Assembly (NCBI GenBank): GCA_045113275.1
Contig: JBGUIU010000058.1
Location: forward strand, 1 to 64,000
Source: UBA1181 sp045113275
GTDB lineage: Bacteria > Bacteroidota > Bacteroidia > Bacteroidales > Paludibacteraceae
Direction: 5' to 3'
Length of the DNA stretch: 64,000 nucleotides
Of this stretch, positions 23,193 through 31,633 are shown in pieces. Numbering within the stretch: the first letter of the stretch is position 1; every line of letters begins with the position of its first letter. Made by a program: the position numbers and the translations under genes. The notes under the pieces were generated by a model. It did not search any database, had not been told where the DNA came from, and saw only the letters and a program-made list of their open reading frames with translations.

Positions 23193-23615
23193 ATGAAACA
23201 TTTAATTTACGACAGCCAACGTTTAATTACGTTGGAAGAATACAATGAGTATTTATCTGATATTGGAAGTGATGAACCACAAAAAGAAAAGGAAGACAAC
23301 GAATTCTATAATTGGGTTTCAGACCAATTAGAACAAGAAAGTGATTATTTCTGGGAGAACTTGAGGTCTTGCAGTTATAATCTTCCTTGTTATGTACGTG
23401 GATTTCTTGGCTTATGGGATGGAAGACATGAGATAGAAAGAAGAGATTTCGATAATCTTGAAAGTGCAATTATAGCATGCTTCGGCAAATGTGATAGTGC
23501 AGCGGTGTATTGTGACGGCAATGGTGTGTATGTGGAGGCGCATCACCATGACGGCTGCAATTACTTTAAGATTGTAATCAAATGTAAGAAAATAAAAGGT
23601 GGATACTTATGGTGA
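23193..23615 (+). CDS. Hypothetical protein (140 aa)
   Basis: An acidic N-terminal half precedes a C-terminal part with histidine-rich CDGNGVYVEAHHHDGCNYF, which may bind metal. It lies in the small-gene run. Function unknown. Confidence 0.65.
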   Translation: MKHLIYDSQRLITLEEYNEYLSDIGSDEPQKEKEDNEFYNWVSDQLEQESDYFWENLRSCSYNLPCYVRGFLGLWDGRHEIERRDFDNLESAIIACFGKCDSAAVYCDGNGVYVEAHHHDGCNYFKIVIKCKKIKGGYLW

Positions 23616-23633
23616 AACTAAAACAAAACTGTC

Positions 23634-24098
23634 ATGAAAGTAATCATATTGAACGGTGAAAACCATGTTATCAGTGAGTTTTCAGTGAAAGAGTTTTCCA
23701 ATGATAACATAGGAAAGCATATAGAAATAGCGTTCTTCGACATATCAAAGAAGTGCACATATATAAATTTTGAAGGAGCGATGATAGTCAAATCAAAGGA
23801 GTTCCTCAGTTTAAATGATTTGTACACTATCAAAGAACAAACCACTTACTATGTAGCAAGGGAAGAGATAATAAAAGGACGTGCTGAAATAGATGTAAAC
23901 AGTTACACTTACAATAATTGCAATCCGCTTGATATTGTATACGACTGGCTCGGTAGGTTTCCGTCACATCTACATTATACAATGCAGAGATGTGATAATG
24001 GAGAGGTCTTTGAGATATATAAAAGCACAGGATGGAAAAAGAAAATCAAAGACAACATAAACTTTTTCCAACATGGTATTGTTAAAATTATTTATTGA
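23634..24098 (+). CDS. Hypothetical protein (154 aa)
   Basis: A soluble, mixed-fold protein with strands in the first 60 residues. No motif recognised. The next gene begins 16 nt after the stop, with a variant of the recurring motif (TTGAACTAAAAAG) in between. Confidence 0.65.
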   Translation: MKVIILNGENHVISEFSVKEFSNDNIGKHIEIAFFDISKKCTYINFEGAMIVKSKEFLSLNDLYTIKEQTTYYVAREEIIKGRAEIDVNSYTYNNCNPLDIVYDWLGRFPSHLHYTMQRCDNGEVFEIYKSTGWKKKIKDNINFFQHGIVKIIY

Positions 24099-24114
24099 AC
24101 TAAAAAGTATCATC

Positions 24115-24528
24115 ATGAGTTACAATTCTACTGGAGGTTATCCTCCTGGTGCAGCAAACGATCCATTCGCACCATACAATGAAAAGGAAAACATTCCAAG
24201 ATCATTCAGTCTTCAGGTGACACAAACGATCGGAACTAACAAAGACTTCACCATCAAGACAAATGTCTATGTTAGTGATTCCGACGATGTTGATTATCCG
24301 AATACAGATTGGAATGAAATGTTTAATGATTCTGAACATTATACACCATTTGAATTGATGGATGAATACAGAATGTTTGTAAACAAATTCTTTGACTATT
24401 TCGAAAATCATTATCCTTCCATAATAGAAAGTGATAAGAAACTTCAGAAGTACAAAAAAGAATCAGCTCATCTTGCAAATGAATTTCAGCATTATACTGA
24501 ATTGGAAACTATAATAGAACCAACTTGA
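24115..24528 (+). CDS. Hypothetical protein (137 aa)
   Basis: It starts at the ATG at 24115 (MSYNSTGGYPPG), preferred over an upstream start that would overlap the preceding gene. It has a proline/glycine-rich N-terminus, then helices and a C-terminal coiled segment. Function unknown. Confidence 0.65.
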   Translation: MSYNSTGGYPPGAANDPFAPYNEKENIPRSFSLQVTQTIGTNKDFTIKTNVYVSDSDDVDYPNTDWNEMFNDSEHYTPFELMDEYRMFVNKFFDYFENHYPSIIESDKKLQKYKKESAHLANEFQHYTELETIIEPT

Positions 24529-24529
24529 T

Positions 24530-24778
24530 ATGATTATAAGAGACGGCAGAATAATAGTATATCCTTCAGTAAAGCTTATCATTGAGCTGTACGCTGAAGG
24601 CATGGAGATGGAACACATCTATCAGATGTTCGGCATAAGCAAGTTCGAGTTCCATAAACTTCTATATACTAACTTCAAGCTGGACGAAATCAAAGAAATA
24701 ATCAAGAGAAGAAGGAGTTATGAAAAAAACATTCGAAGTTTCAATAATAGAAACTCAAAGAAAAAACATCTTCGTTGA
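24530..24778 (+). CDS. Small helix-turn-helix-like protein
   Basis: An 82-aa protein starting 1 nt after the previous stop. Residues about 18-45 (LIIELYAEGMEMEHIYQMFGISKFEFHKLL) fit a helix-turn-helix, and the C-terminus is strongly basic. A DNA-binding regulator is plausible. It overlaps the next gene by 59 nt, an unusually long overlap, so its C-terminus may be shorter in reality. Confidence 0.55.
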   Translation: MIIRDGRIIVYPSVKLIIELYAEGMEMEHIYQMFGISKFEFHKLLYTNFKLDEIKEIIKRRRSYEKNIRSFNNRNSKKKHLR

Positions 24779-25244
24779 AACAGATGATGATGTTGAATGG
24801 AAAGAAGTACAATCATGGTTGTCAAAAACTTATCAGAAAGGACAAGTTGCATTGGAATCGGTGACATACAAAGATAACGATACTTGTACTGATGACACAG
24901 AAAAATACACGATAAGATTATCAAGGAATGGTGATACATTGGAGTCATCTCCGTCACCCAAAACAAGTTGGACGGACAACATAACTCCGAACGATATGCT
25001 TGATAAGATTCAGAAACTAAGATCTAAAATCATCAGTTTCATTGCGTCATCATATCCTCAATTTAAATTTAAGCATGGCAATATGCCATTTGCATATCAT
25101 TCCACAAATGATTCCATTCTGATAAAAGAGCTATGTATCATCAATGAAGAACCATCCGTGATATATGAGAATGACGTTTTCGAATCATTGGAAGAACTCT
25201 CAATTGATGAATTATACAACATTCTAAGATCACTTAGCAATTAA
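24720..25244 (+). CDS. Hypothetical protein (174 aa)
   Basis: It has a GAAGGAG site before the ATG. It is a beta-like N-terminal 60 residues followed by helices, acidic overall. Function unknown. Confidence 0.65.
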   Translation: MKKTFEVSIIETQRKNIFVETDDDVEWKEVQSWLSKTYQKGQVALESVTYKDNDTCTDDTEKYTIRLSRNGDTLESSPSPKTSWTDNITPNDMLDKIQKLRSKIISFIASSYPQFKFKHGNMPFAYHSTNDSILIKELCIINEEPSVIYENDVFESLEELSIDELYNILRSLSN

Positions 25245-25284
25245 CAAATCACACAAAAAAAAAATCACACTAATTATTATTATT

Positions 25285-26199
25285 ATGAGTACAAACAATC
25301 CATTAGTCATTGAGAATGCAAACGCATTTCTCGACTTCGAAAAGAACAAAGTTCAAACATTAAGCTTAGATCAATTACGTCGTACACACAAGGAAAACGA
25401 TGTGTATGGAAATCCTCTCAAGGGAGTATATCACTACGAACTGATTGAGAGATTGTCGGAAATAGCGAACAAACATAATTATGATGTCGAGATATACGAC
25501 ATGTTTGCTGCACAGAACAAAGACAGAAATACACCGGGTGTAGTCATCCTTCCTCAGGTTGAACAGCAGATGGGAGAAAAGGCAGTTGAAGCCCACATCC
25601 TTCGTCGTGTGTTCACGAACATCCGACTCAAGGATTTTGATGACGACACATACACAACCAACCTTGCAGTTGCTTTTCATCAGGGTGGAATCCAGGTTGG
25701 CTTCGGAAATATGGTGAAGATATGCCATAATCAGTGTATGCTTAATGCTAATCATTACATCTCCACATACTCAGAGAAAGGTCAGGGTCGAGGCAATGGA
25801 TCAACTCTTGATGAAATATATGAAAGAGTGGACGAATGGATGACAAACGCTGAACGCTCCATGACAAACGAAAGAAGTAAGATCGAACAGATGAAATCAA
25901 TAACGCTTACAGCTGAACAGATATTCGTCATCATTGGAATGCTTACAGCAATACGCGTGAAATGTGATTCTCACATCAAGGAGATCAGGGAGAACCGTCA
26001 ATATCCTCTCAACTCATCTCAGATCAATTTGTTCACAGAGATGCTCTTGAAGAAGCAGTATGACAATGACCGCATATCAGTATGGGATTTATACAATACG
26101 GCAACGGAACTGTACAAAGCTGACTCAGCTGATATACCTGCGCTTCTTCCACAGAATCGTGCAATGGTATCGTTCCTTAGTGAACAATTCAGTTTGTGA
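25285..26199 (+). CDS. DUF932-like phage/plasmid protein
   Basis: A 304-aa protein with the overall layout of DUF932-type proteins. It has a beta-rich N-terminal half including VAFHQGGIQVGFGNMVKICHNQCM (about 125-148) and a helical C-terminal half (LTAEQIFVIIGMLTAIRVK). Such proteins are frequent in large phages and plasmids and have no settled function. The assignment is by pattern only. Confidence 0.55.
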   Translation: MSTNNPLVIENANAFLDFEKNKVQTLSLDQLRRTHKENDVYGNPLKGVYHYELIERLSEIANKHNYDVEIYDMFAAQNKDRNTPGVVILPQVEQQMGEKAVEAHILRRVFTNIRLKDFDDDTYTTNLAVAFHQGGIQVGFGNMVKICHNQCMLNANHYISTYSEKGQGRGNGSTLDEIYERVDEWMTNAERSMTNERSKIEQMKSITLTAEQIFVIIGMLTAIRVKCDSHIKEIRENRQYPLNSSQINLFTEMLLKKQYDNDRISVWDLYNTATELYKADSADIPALLPQNRAMVSFLSEQFSL

Positions 26200-26301
26200 T
26201 TATTAATTAGAGGGTGCAGAAATGCATCCTCTTAATTTCAACAAGAATATTATGGTTGATCTAATTTGCATGTATTTGAGGATGTTGTTAAAAGAAACAA
26301 A

Positions 26302-26445
26302 ATGATGTATGATGACAAATTCAATGAGATAAAGATTAATGATTTGAAAGAGGAAATCAACACTCTCAAAGACTCTCTTAGAAAGAAAGAGGAAAATCTT
26401 AAAAAACTTGAAGAAGAATGTAAAACTAATCAAATTAAAAACTAA
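26302..26445 (+). pseudogene. Truncated coiled-coil copy of the 36399 gene
   Basis: The 47 codons from ATG 26302 (MMYDDKFNEIKIND...) match the C-terminus of the 36399 product. The similarity extends upstream of the ATG in frame: FEDVVKRNKMMY against FETIVERNKITY. The first about 100 codons of the parent gene are missing. A short coiled-coil peptide may still be made, but the locus is a 3' fragment. Confidence 0.65.
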
Positions 26446-26450
26446 AGCCT

Positions 26451-26741
26451 ATGTATCAAGTAACAGTGCATCATCATGACAAAGATATTGTCAGAGGTGA
26501 TTTGGAGGATAAGTTTGAACTTATCAGAACAGAGAATTTTAAAACAAGAACAAAAGCCAAGGAGTGGATTGAATCCCAACTTAATAGAAGGGCTTATGTC
26601 GAGAAATCAGTAAATTGGCATAAAGGTGATGAGCCGTCCTATGCCACTTGTTGGACAGGAGTGACTTGGCAACATGAAAATTCAGGTGAAATGATGGAAG
26701 AGTATTATCAGTACACCTTAAAGAAAGTAAAATTAAGATAA
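26451..26741 (+). CDS. Hypothetical protein (96 aa)
   Basis: A small soluble protein with histidine-rich start (VTVHHHDKD) and basic tail, 5 nt after the truncated coiled-coil frame. Function unknown. Confidence 0.6.
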   Translation: MYQVTVHHHDKDIVRGDLEDKFELIRTENFKTRTKAKEWIESQLNRRAYVEKSVNWHKGDEPSYATCWTGVTWQHENSGEMMEEYYQYTLKKVKLR

Positions 26742-26744
26742 AGA

Positions 26745-26850
26745 AAAGTAAACTGCCCACAGGCTAAAGACCTGTGGGCTTTAGCAAAATACTGAAAGTC
26801 TTTTACAAGGTGCGTTTACAAGCACTCTTACATCATCTGTTCTTCTATGG
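26745..26850 (-). pseudogene. Solo IS200/IS605 right end (omega-RNA-like)
   Basis: On the minus strand the sequence contains GATGATGTAAGAGTGC, giving DDVRVLVNAPCKR in frame as in TnpB C-termini. It then has a perfect 9-bp hairpin GCCCACAGG/CCTGTGGGC with loop TCTTTAG, and ends in GGGCAGTTTAC. On the other side it abuts a truncated gene copy at 26844. This is consistent with a decayed TnpB element that inserted into that gene. Confidence 0.5.
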
Positions 26851-26951
26851 CAAGATGATTTATTAGAGAGTATTCTGATATTGCTGAACAATGTGACAAA
26901 GCAAAAGATGTAGTTAAAGAAATAATTAATAAAGGTAATTTACTTAAATGA
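26844..26951 (+). pseudogene. 3' fragment of a 35894-family gene with opal codon
   Basis: In frame it reads SMAR-stop-FIREYSDIAEQCDKAKDVVKEIINKGNLLK, matching SMARWFISEYSDITDQCDH in the 35894 product. The tryptophan codon is TGA. The 5' part is missing and replaced by a TnpB right-end remnant. This is the second W-to-stop change in this accessory zone. Confidence 0.65.
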
Positions 26952-26952
26952 T

Positions 26953-27417
26953 ATGGAAAAAGAAATTAAATATAATAAAATTCCTTTTGATATTAATCGA
27001 ATTAATGAAGAAGGTATTGAAATAGTAACAAGAGATGATAGAAAGGTACGTATTATATGTACAGATGCTCTTGGTAACTTACCAATAGTTGGGTTAATAA
27101 CACTATCAGATTCAGAAGGAGAGTTTGAAATTCCTCTTCGGTATTGTATAACTGGAAAACGCTATCCTCCATTAGAAGATGATAATGACCTTTTTCTTAA
27201 AGTTCCAATTAGACATCGTATGATGACTAACCAAGAACTTGCTTGGTGGTTAAGAGATTGTCCAGAAGAACATAGGGAATGGAAAAGTGATGATTTTAAT
27301 TGTGCACAATATTCTTATGCTTATTTTGAATCTGAAGCAAATATTGATTGTCCTAATAGTGCTTTAATTCGTTCTAATGGCGGAGAGTGGAAAAAACCTT
27401 TAATAGAATTTGAATGA
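26953..27417 (+). CDS. Hypothetical protein (154 aa)
   Basis: The N-terminal half is beta-rich. The C-terminal half carries MTNQELAWWLRDCPEEHREWK (about 88-108), a helix seen in small phage proteins of Bacteroidales, followed by cysteines. A+T-rich relative to neighbours. Function unknown. Confidence 0.65.
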   Translation: MEKEIKYNKIPFDINRINEEGIEIVTRDDRKVRIICTDALGNLPIVGLITLSDSEGEFEIPLRYCITGKRYPPLEDDNDLFLKVPIRHRMMTNQELAWWLRDCPEEHREWKSDDFNCAQYSYAYFESEANIDCPNSALIRSNGGEWKKPLIEFE

Positions 27418-27428
27418 TTATATAAATT

Positions 27429-28214
27429 ATGGTAACAAAGGTTGTAATCAGAGATAACAAAGACACACCTTTACATTATGTGTCAGATTTGTTTAAGAAC
27501 GGAACGGAGTTCACGTTTGAAAAAGGAGTTAACATTATCGTTGGAGAAAACGGAAGTGGCAAGTCCACTCTTCTCAGTCTGATACGTATCTATCTGATGG
27601 TTGGCTATGAGTGCTGTGAAAGAGGAATATACAATCATAATGTTCATAGATTGATAAAAGAATATAAAATCATCGATGAAAATATCAAAGAAATATATAA
27701 AGGTGTGGATGTATATGCAGATTATTACAGGAACACATACAATATGTCATCATCAGAAGATAAGGGGAATAAACAAGAAATAGAAACCATGAGTGATTTT
27801 GCTCATTTCTATGAACAGGTACATTCATCTTACGGAGAGAAGACTGTAGATATGATTTCATCGTTGTTTGAAAAAGCATTTGGAAATGATATAAAAAAAA
27901 CATTTGACTACGAACAATTCAAAGACTTGCTTCCTCAATACAATGAGTATGTACACAATCATAAGATAGATAAAGATGAGAATGACGAGTTTACATTAAT
28001 CCTGGATGAGCCGGATAGAAACTTGTCTATCAAAAATCTTAAAGACATACAGGACATACTTTCATTTCACAAGGAGCGTACTCAATTGATTGTAGTGATA
28101 CATAATCCGTTGCTTATATGTGCATTGTCAAAGATGGATCATATCAACTGGATAGAGACAACGCCTGGATATAAGAATAAAATCATTCGTGAAGTGAAGA
28201 AGATGGTTAAGTGA
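27429..28214 (+). CDS. ABC-type/AAA ATPase
   Basis: A 261-aa protein with Walker A GENGSGKST (residues 39-47), Walker B FTLILDEPD (about 190), and a terminal histidine strand (LIVVIHNPL) as in the H-loop of AAA_15/21-type ATPases. It is short, with only a reduced helical insert between the motifs. Solitary ATPases of this type occur in defence and repair systems; here no nuclease partner is adjacent. Role uncertain. Confidence 0.8.
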   Translation: MVTKVVIRDNKDTPLHYVSDLFKNGTEFTFEKGVNIIVGENGSGKSTLLSLIRIYLMVGYECCERGIYNHNVHRLIKEYKIIDENIKEIYKGVDVYADYYRNTYNMSSSEDKGNKQEIETMSDFAHFYEQVHSSYGEKTVDMISSLFEKAFGNDIKKTFDYEQFKDLLPQYNEYVHNHKIDKDENDEFTLILDEPDRNLSIKNLKDIQDILSFHKERTQLIVVIHNPLLICALSKMDHINWIETTPGYKNKIIREVKKMVK

Positions 28215-28238
28215 AAAACTAATTAATAAAAAATAGAT

Positions 28239-28826
28239 ATGAAGAAAATAATGTTTAATGAACCCTTTGAATTACAGAAAGTGGTTCTTGATAAAAGAAA
28301 AACGATGACACGTCGAGTAATACCACAACGATTGTTGGATGAAGCTGACCTCATGAGGATGAGAGAGTTAATACTAGAGAAAGATTATTTGATGTCGGTT
28401 TCTCCGTATAAAGTCGGTGAGGTGGTAGCTATAGCACAGAGTTATGAAGAAATATATTATTCTATTCCTGAACAAAGTAGGGACAAGAATATTGATAAGG
28501 TTAGTAGCAAGGCAGGTTGGCACAATAAAATGTTCGTTAAAGCGGAACTGATGCCACATCACATTCGCATCACAGATGTAAAGGTTGAGTATCTTCAAGA
28601 AATCAGCGACGATGATTGCATAAATGAGGGAATATCTTACAGAGATGATATTATCACTCAAAATCTTTATGGTAGGGCTGTATATGCTTACAGATGCAAT
28701 GGGAAAGAAAAACAATTCTTCACTCCTCGTGAAGCCTTCGCTTCACTAATAGATAAAATTAGCGGTAAAGGCACATGGAAGAGCAATCCATTTGTTTACG
28801 CATATGAATTTGAATTAATAGATTAA
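28239..28826 (+). CDS. ASCH-domain (PUA-like) phage protein
   Basis: The 195-aa protein shows the phage ASCH pattern: MFNEPFELQKVVLDKRKTMTRRVI at the start, YKVGEVVAIAQSYE, MPHHIRITDVKVEYLQEISDDDCINEGI and KGTWKSNPFVYAYEFEL at the end. ASCH domains are RNA- or nucleotide-binding. The role in phages is not defined. Confidence 0.8.
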   Translation: MKKIMFNEPFELQKVVLDKRKTMTRRVIPQRLLDEADLMRMRELILEKDYLMSVSPYKVGEVVAIAQSYEEIYYSIPEQSRDKNIDKVSSKAGWHNKMFVKAELMPHHIRITDVKVEYLQEISDDDCINEGISYRDDIITQNLYGRAVYAYRCNGKEKQFFTPREAFASLIDKISGKGTWKSNPFVYAYEFELID

Positions 28827-28829
28827 GTT

Positions 28830-29174
28830 ATGGAAAGCTATAGAGTAAGAGCACATACGATTAAAGAAGCAAGATATGAGTGGGATGCTGAGAAGAAAGA
28901 GCTTAAGCAATATGTACAAGCATGTAATGCTATTGCATGGCACGACATAACTGAAGAACCAAATGAACAAGTGGAATTACTTTGCAAGTGGGAGACAATA
29001 GATACTGTATATCACGATGTTGCTTTTTATCACACAAATGACAAAACGTTTTGGAATGGTGACATTGAACTAACAAATGTTGTCAAGTGGGCTTATTTAG
29101 ATGAACTGACAGAACAGGTGGATGCACAGAAGTCAACATGCACAATTAAGCCAAAGTTTAAGGTTGGCAATTGA
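28830..29174 (+). CDS. DUF551-like phage protein
   Basis: The 114-aa protein has the DUF551 layout in its C-terminal half: AWHDITEEPNEQVELLCKW, a middle strand, and VVKWAYLDEL. It starts 3 nt after the ASCH gene. Its end overlaps the start of a fragment copied from the 39369 kinase gene, so the last residues may be foreign. Confidence 0.65.
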   Translation: MESYRVRAHTIKEARYEWDAEKKELKQYVQACNAIAWHDITEEPNEQVELLCKWETIDTVYHDVAFYHTNDKTFWNGDIELTNVVKWAYLDELTEQVDAQKSTCTIKPKFKVGN

Positions 29175-29325
29175 ATTACTAAAGGATTATAAAGCATGGA
29201 AAAATGCTAAAAGTGGTTATGATGAACAAATCAAAGATTTGATGGAGGAACGTTATTGTATATTAATAGAATCCATGGATTACGAATTAAGCAATATAAT
29301 AAAAGAATTATGGCAGAAGAATTAA
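29122..29325 (+). pseudogene. 3' fragment of a 39369-family P-loop kinase gene
   Basis: From 29179 the frame reads LKDYKAWKNAKSGYDEQIKDLM, matching KDKDYRAWKNAEVGYDEQIKDLM in the 39369 product through to the C-terminus. The N-terminal P-loop half is absent. An ATG at 29122 lies within the upstream DUF551 gene and would give a hybrid 67-aa product. Confidence 0.7.
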
Positions 29326-29843
29326 ATTATCGTGAAACGATTAGATTAGTTACAAGTGAAGGAAGTGAAGTACTTGAACTTGATAGTTTTGTAAATAATG
29401 ATGGAACTAAAGTTAATGTTTACAAATTAGTTAATTGTAAACAATATGATCACGTTATAGTTACAAGTGTTAAAACAGGTAAAATAGATGAAGTTCTATA
29501 TCCTAAAATGTCTGAAATCATGCAGTCTAGTATTAAATTAGATATAGCAATTATGAGAGAAGAAGAATACTTGTATGTTCATGATAAGTTAGAGCATATA
29601 CTAACATTTGGAAAAGACAAGGATTTTCTAAATTTTGAATATAGGGAAAATGAAGCTTATGTATTGACAGTTGACTTTATGGCTTTAGGCAAAAAGTATA
29701 GAGCATGTATTCATAAAAACAGAAGTGTCTATATAATTGATTCTTATATTCAATTTAACAAACGAGAATCAAGAGAAATAGCTGATCATTTATTTGATAT
29801 TTTTAACATAGATATTAACGATTTTTATAAAATAAAAAATTAA
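29310..29843 (+). CDS. Hypothetical protein (177 aa)
   Basis: The ATG at 29310 overlaps the preceding fragment. It is a soluble, beta-rich N-terminal region with a charged helical end, and very A+T-rich. It starts the most A+T-rich stretch of the window (29.3-31.5 kb). Function unknown. Confidence 0.6.
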   Translation: MAEELNYRETIRLVTSEGSEVLELDSFVNNDGTKVNVYKLVNCKQYDHVIVTSVKTGKIDEVLYPKMSEIMQSSIKLDIAIMREEEYLYVHDKLEHILTFGKDKDFLNFEYRENEAYVLTVDFMALGKKYRACIHKNRSVYIIDSYIQFNKRESREIADHLFDIFNIDINDFYKIKN

Positions 29844-29848
29844 ATAGT

Positions 29849-30061
29849 ATGAAAGTATTTGCAAGTAAAAGAAGTGGTAGTTATAGTGGTGGACTTATAA
29901 TAGTAGCCGCTAATAGTAAATATGAAGCTGCTGGTGTTCTAACTTTAGATAAAGATAAAAGTATTTATACTGATGAATACAAAGAATGGTATGAATTACC
30001 TAATCTTACAGCAGATGTGGAAGAACCACAAGTGATTGATGAGGGTGGTTACACAGAATAG
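29849..30061 (+). CDS. Small hypothetical protein (70 aa)
   Basis: It begins MKVFASKRSGSYSGGLIIVAANSKYEA, a beta-hairpin-like start, and ends acidic. It is 5 nt after the previous gene. Function unknown. Confidence 0.6.
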   Translation: MKVFASKRSGSYSGGLIIVAANSKYEAAGVLTLDKDKSIYTDEYKEWYELPNLTADVEEPQVIDEGGYTE

Positions 30062-30090
30062 AGTATTAATATTAATTAATAAAGATTAAC

Positions 30091-30330
30091 ATGACAGAAT
30101 TAAATATATTAAAAGTAATACTAATAATTTATTGGATTATATCAACATCTTATTTTTATAAACGTGGAGAAGAAATAAATAAAAAATATAATTTAACAAG
30201 TATTGTTAATAAAATTATTATTTTTCTTTTAGCTATATTTATAGGATGGTATGTATTTCCATTTCATTTAGGTAGATTTTTAGGAGTTGAAATATTAAAA
30301 TCAGAATATAAACATAAAGAGATGGAATGA
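30091..30330 (+). CDS. Small two-pass membrane protein
   Basis: A 79-aa protein with hydrophobic segments at about residues 6-22 and 40-57 separated by a charged loop. Its stop overlaps the next start (ATGAATG). Function unknown. Confidence 0.6.
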   Translation: MTELNILKVILIIYWIISTSYFYKRGEEINKKYNLTSIVNKIIIFLLAIFIGWYVFPFHLGRFLGVEILKSEYKHKEME

Positions 30331-30677
30331 ATGCAGAAGAAATAATACATGATATAAGAAAAGCAGTTGACTGTTATTATAAGGATGGTGATGCAGATAA
30401 TCTTATTGATAAACTTGAAGATACAATAATGTTTTATTATGAAGAACTTCATCCTCAAGGTTGTGGTGAAAGTCTTTTATCTGATGTTAAAATACCTGAT
30501 ATTAAAGATTTCCATGTAACACAAGAACAAATAGAAGAAACTTTAAAAGAAATAACAAAACCTGATGATGTATATAAGGATTTTATAATTCCAGGATTTC
30601 TTGGTAGTGTAAAATTTCAAGAAGAATTTAGACAAGAACTAATAAAAACAATAAAAGATGAAACTAGTAAACCCTAA
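30327..30677 (+). CDS. Hypothetical acidic protein (116 aa)
   Basis: A helical, acidic protein whose end overlaps thyX by 20 nt. No domain recognised. Confidence 0.6.
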   Translation: MNAEEIIHDIRKAVDCYYKDGDADNLIDKLEDTIMFYYEELHPQGCGESLLSDVKIPDIKDFHVTQEQIEETLKEITKPDDVYKDFIIPGFLGSVKFQEEFRQELIKTIKDETSKP

Positions 30678-31467
30678 AGTAGAATATCTCCCTCAAGCAG
30701 AAGGTCTTGAGGGAGTTTTTAAACAAATTGAAATAGCAGGTAGAACTTGCTATAAAAGTGAAGATAGAATTACAGAAGATAGTGCTAAGATTTTTGTAGA
30801 TAGGATGATTGCAAGTAAACATCTGGCTATGCTTGCTCATGGTACTGTTTATTTAAAAATTCCTTTTGAACATAGAAGACTAGTTGAAAATTATATACAT
30901 AATCAATTTTCAAAAGTAGAATATACTAATGATTGTGCTTATATTACAACTAATTATAGAACGATAATTGAGAATAATTTAGATTCTGATCTAGATTATC
31001 TTTGTAATCCTACTGACTTTCATGAACAAAGATTTACTTTTAGAATAATTTCTGATAGAGCTATTCTAAATGAAGCTGTGCGTAATAATGGTATATACAG
31101 AAATGCTTTTGCACAAGAAAGTACTAGATGGATTGATTACTTTAAAAAGAAAGGAATTGAAGTGTCTATTGCTTTTGTCAAACCTTATTGGTATGATGAA
31201 GCTAATTGGTTTACAAAACTAATACTTAGAAGTGCTTATAAATCATCTGAACTTTTCTATAAACTTCTACGTAGACTTGGATGTAGTCCACAACAAGCAA
31301 GAGTAGTCTTAATGTTAGGACTTAAATCAGAACTTGTAATGACTGCAATGGAATCTGATTGGGAAGATTTTCTTGATAAAAGATTAAAAGGTACAACAGG
31401 TGCTCCTCATCCTGATATGAAACTGATTGCAGCTGAAATAGAGAAACAATTAAATTTAAAAGAATAA
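30658..31467 (+). CDS. thyX: ThyX-like flavin-dependent thymidylate synthase
   Basis: The 269-aa protein aligns by pattern with ThyX. It has CYKSEDRITEDSAKIF (about 31-46), SKHLAMLAHGTVYLKI in the position of the usual S-LEH segment, TFRIISDRAILNEAVRNNGI and FAQESTRW (about 151-158), then a C-terminal helical domain. It would make dTMP from dUMP with FAD and folate. The signature RHR is changed to RNN (142-144) and the histidines around it are absent, while the ES-R motif is kept. Catalysis may be altered. It fits with dUTPase, MazG and the kinase-like gene nearby. Confidence 0.8.
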   Translation: MKLVNPKVEYLPQAEGLEGVFKQIEIAGRTCYKSEDRITEDSAKIFVDRMIASKHLAMLAHGTVYLKIPFEHRRLVENYIHNQFSKVEYTNDCAYITTNYRTIIENNLDSDLDYLCNPTDFHEQRFTFRIISDRAILNEAVRNNGIYRNAFAQESTRWIDYFKKKGIEVSIAFVKPYWYDEANWFTKLILRSAYKSSELFYKLLRRLGCSPQQARVVLMLGLKSELVMTAMESDWEDFLDKRLKGTTGAPHPDMKLIAAEIEKQLNLKE

Positions 31468-31477
31468 AAAATTTATT

Positions 31478-31633
31478 ATGAGAAAAATGGCTTACACTGT
31501 AACAGTTAGCAATGTTACACCAATTGAAGGAAAGGACAAAATCCAGATCATCAATTTTAAAGAGAATGGCTATAATGTCATAGCATCAAAGGAAATAACA
31601 AACAATAATTTAAATCATATCAATCATGGATAA
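31478..31633 (+). pseudogene. Possible N-terminal fragment of an RNA-ligase-type protein (51 aa)
   Basis: The frame reads MRKMAYTVTVSNVTPIEGKDKIQIINFKENGYNVIASKEI. This resembles the N-terminal segment of TIGR02306-type phage RNA ligases (PIEGADRIELA-V-GW-VVVKKGE). It ends soon after, with no ligase core, and overlaps the next start. It is either a truncated ligase gene or a free-standing small domain. Weakly supported. Confidence 0.35.

Noticed and set aside
21253..26951. Genome-wide stop-codon recoding (TAG or TGA read as sense)
   Set aside because: TAG and TGA end many intact genes here (for example 5985, 12275, 21240 and 7333, 22089), so the two tryptophan-to-stop cases are local.
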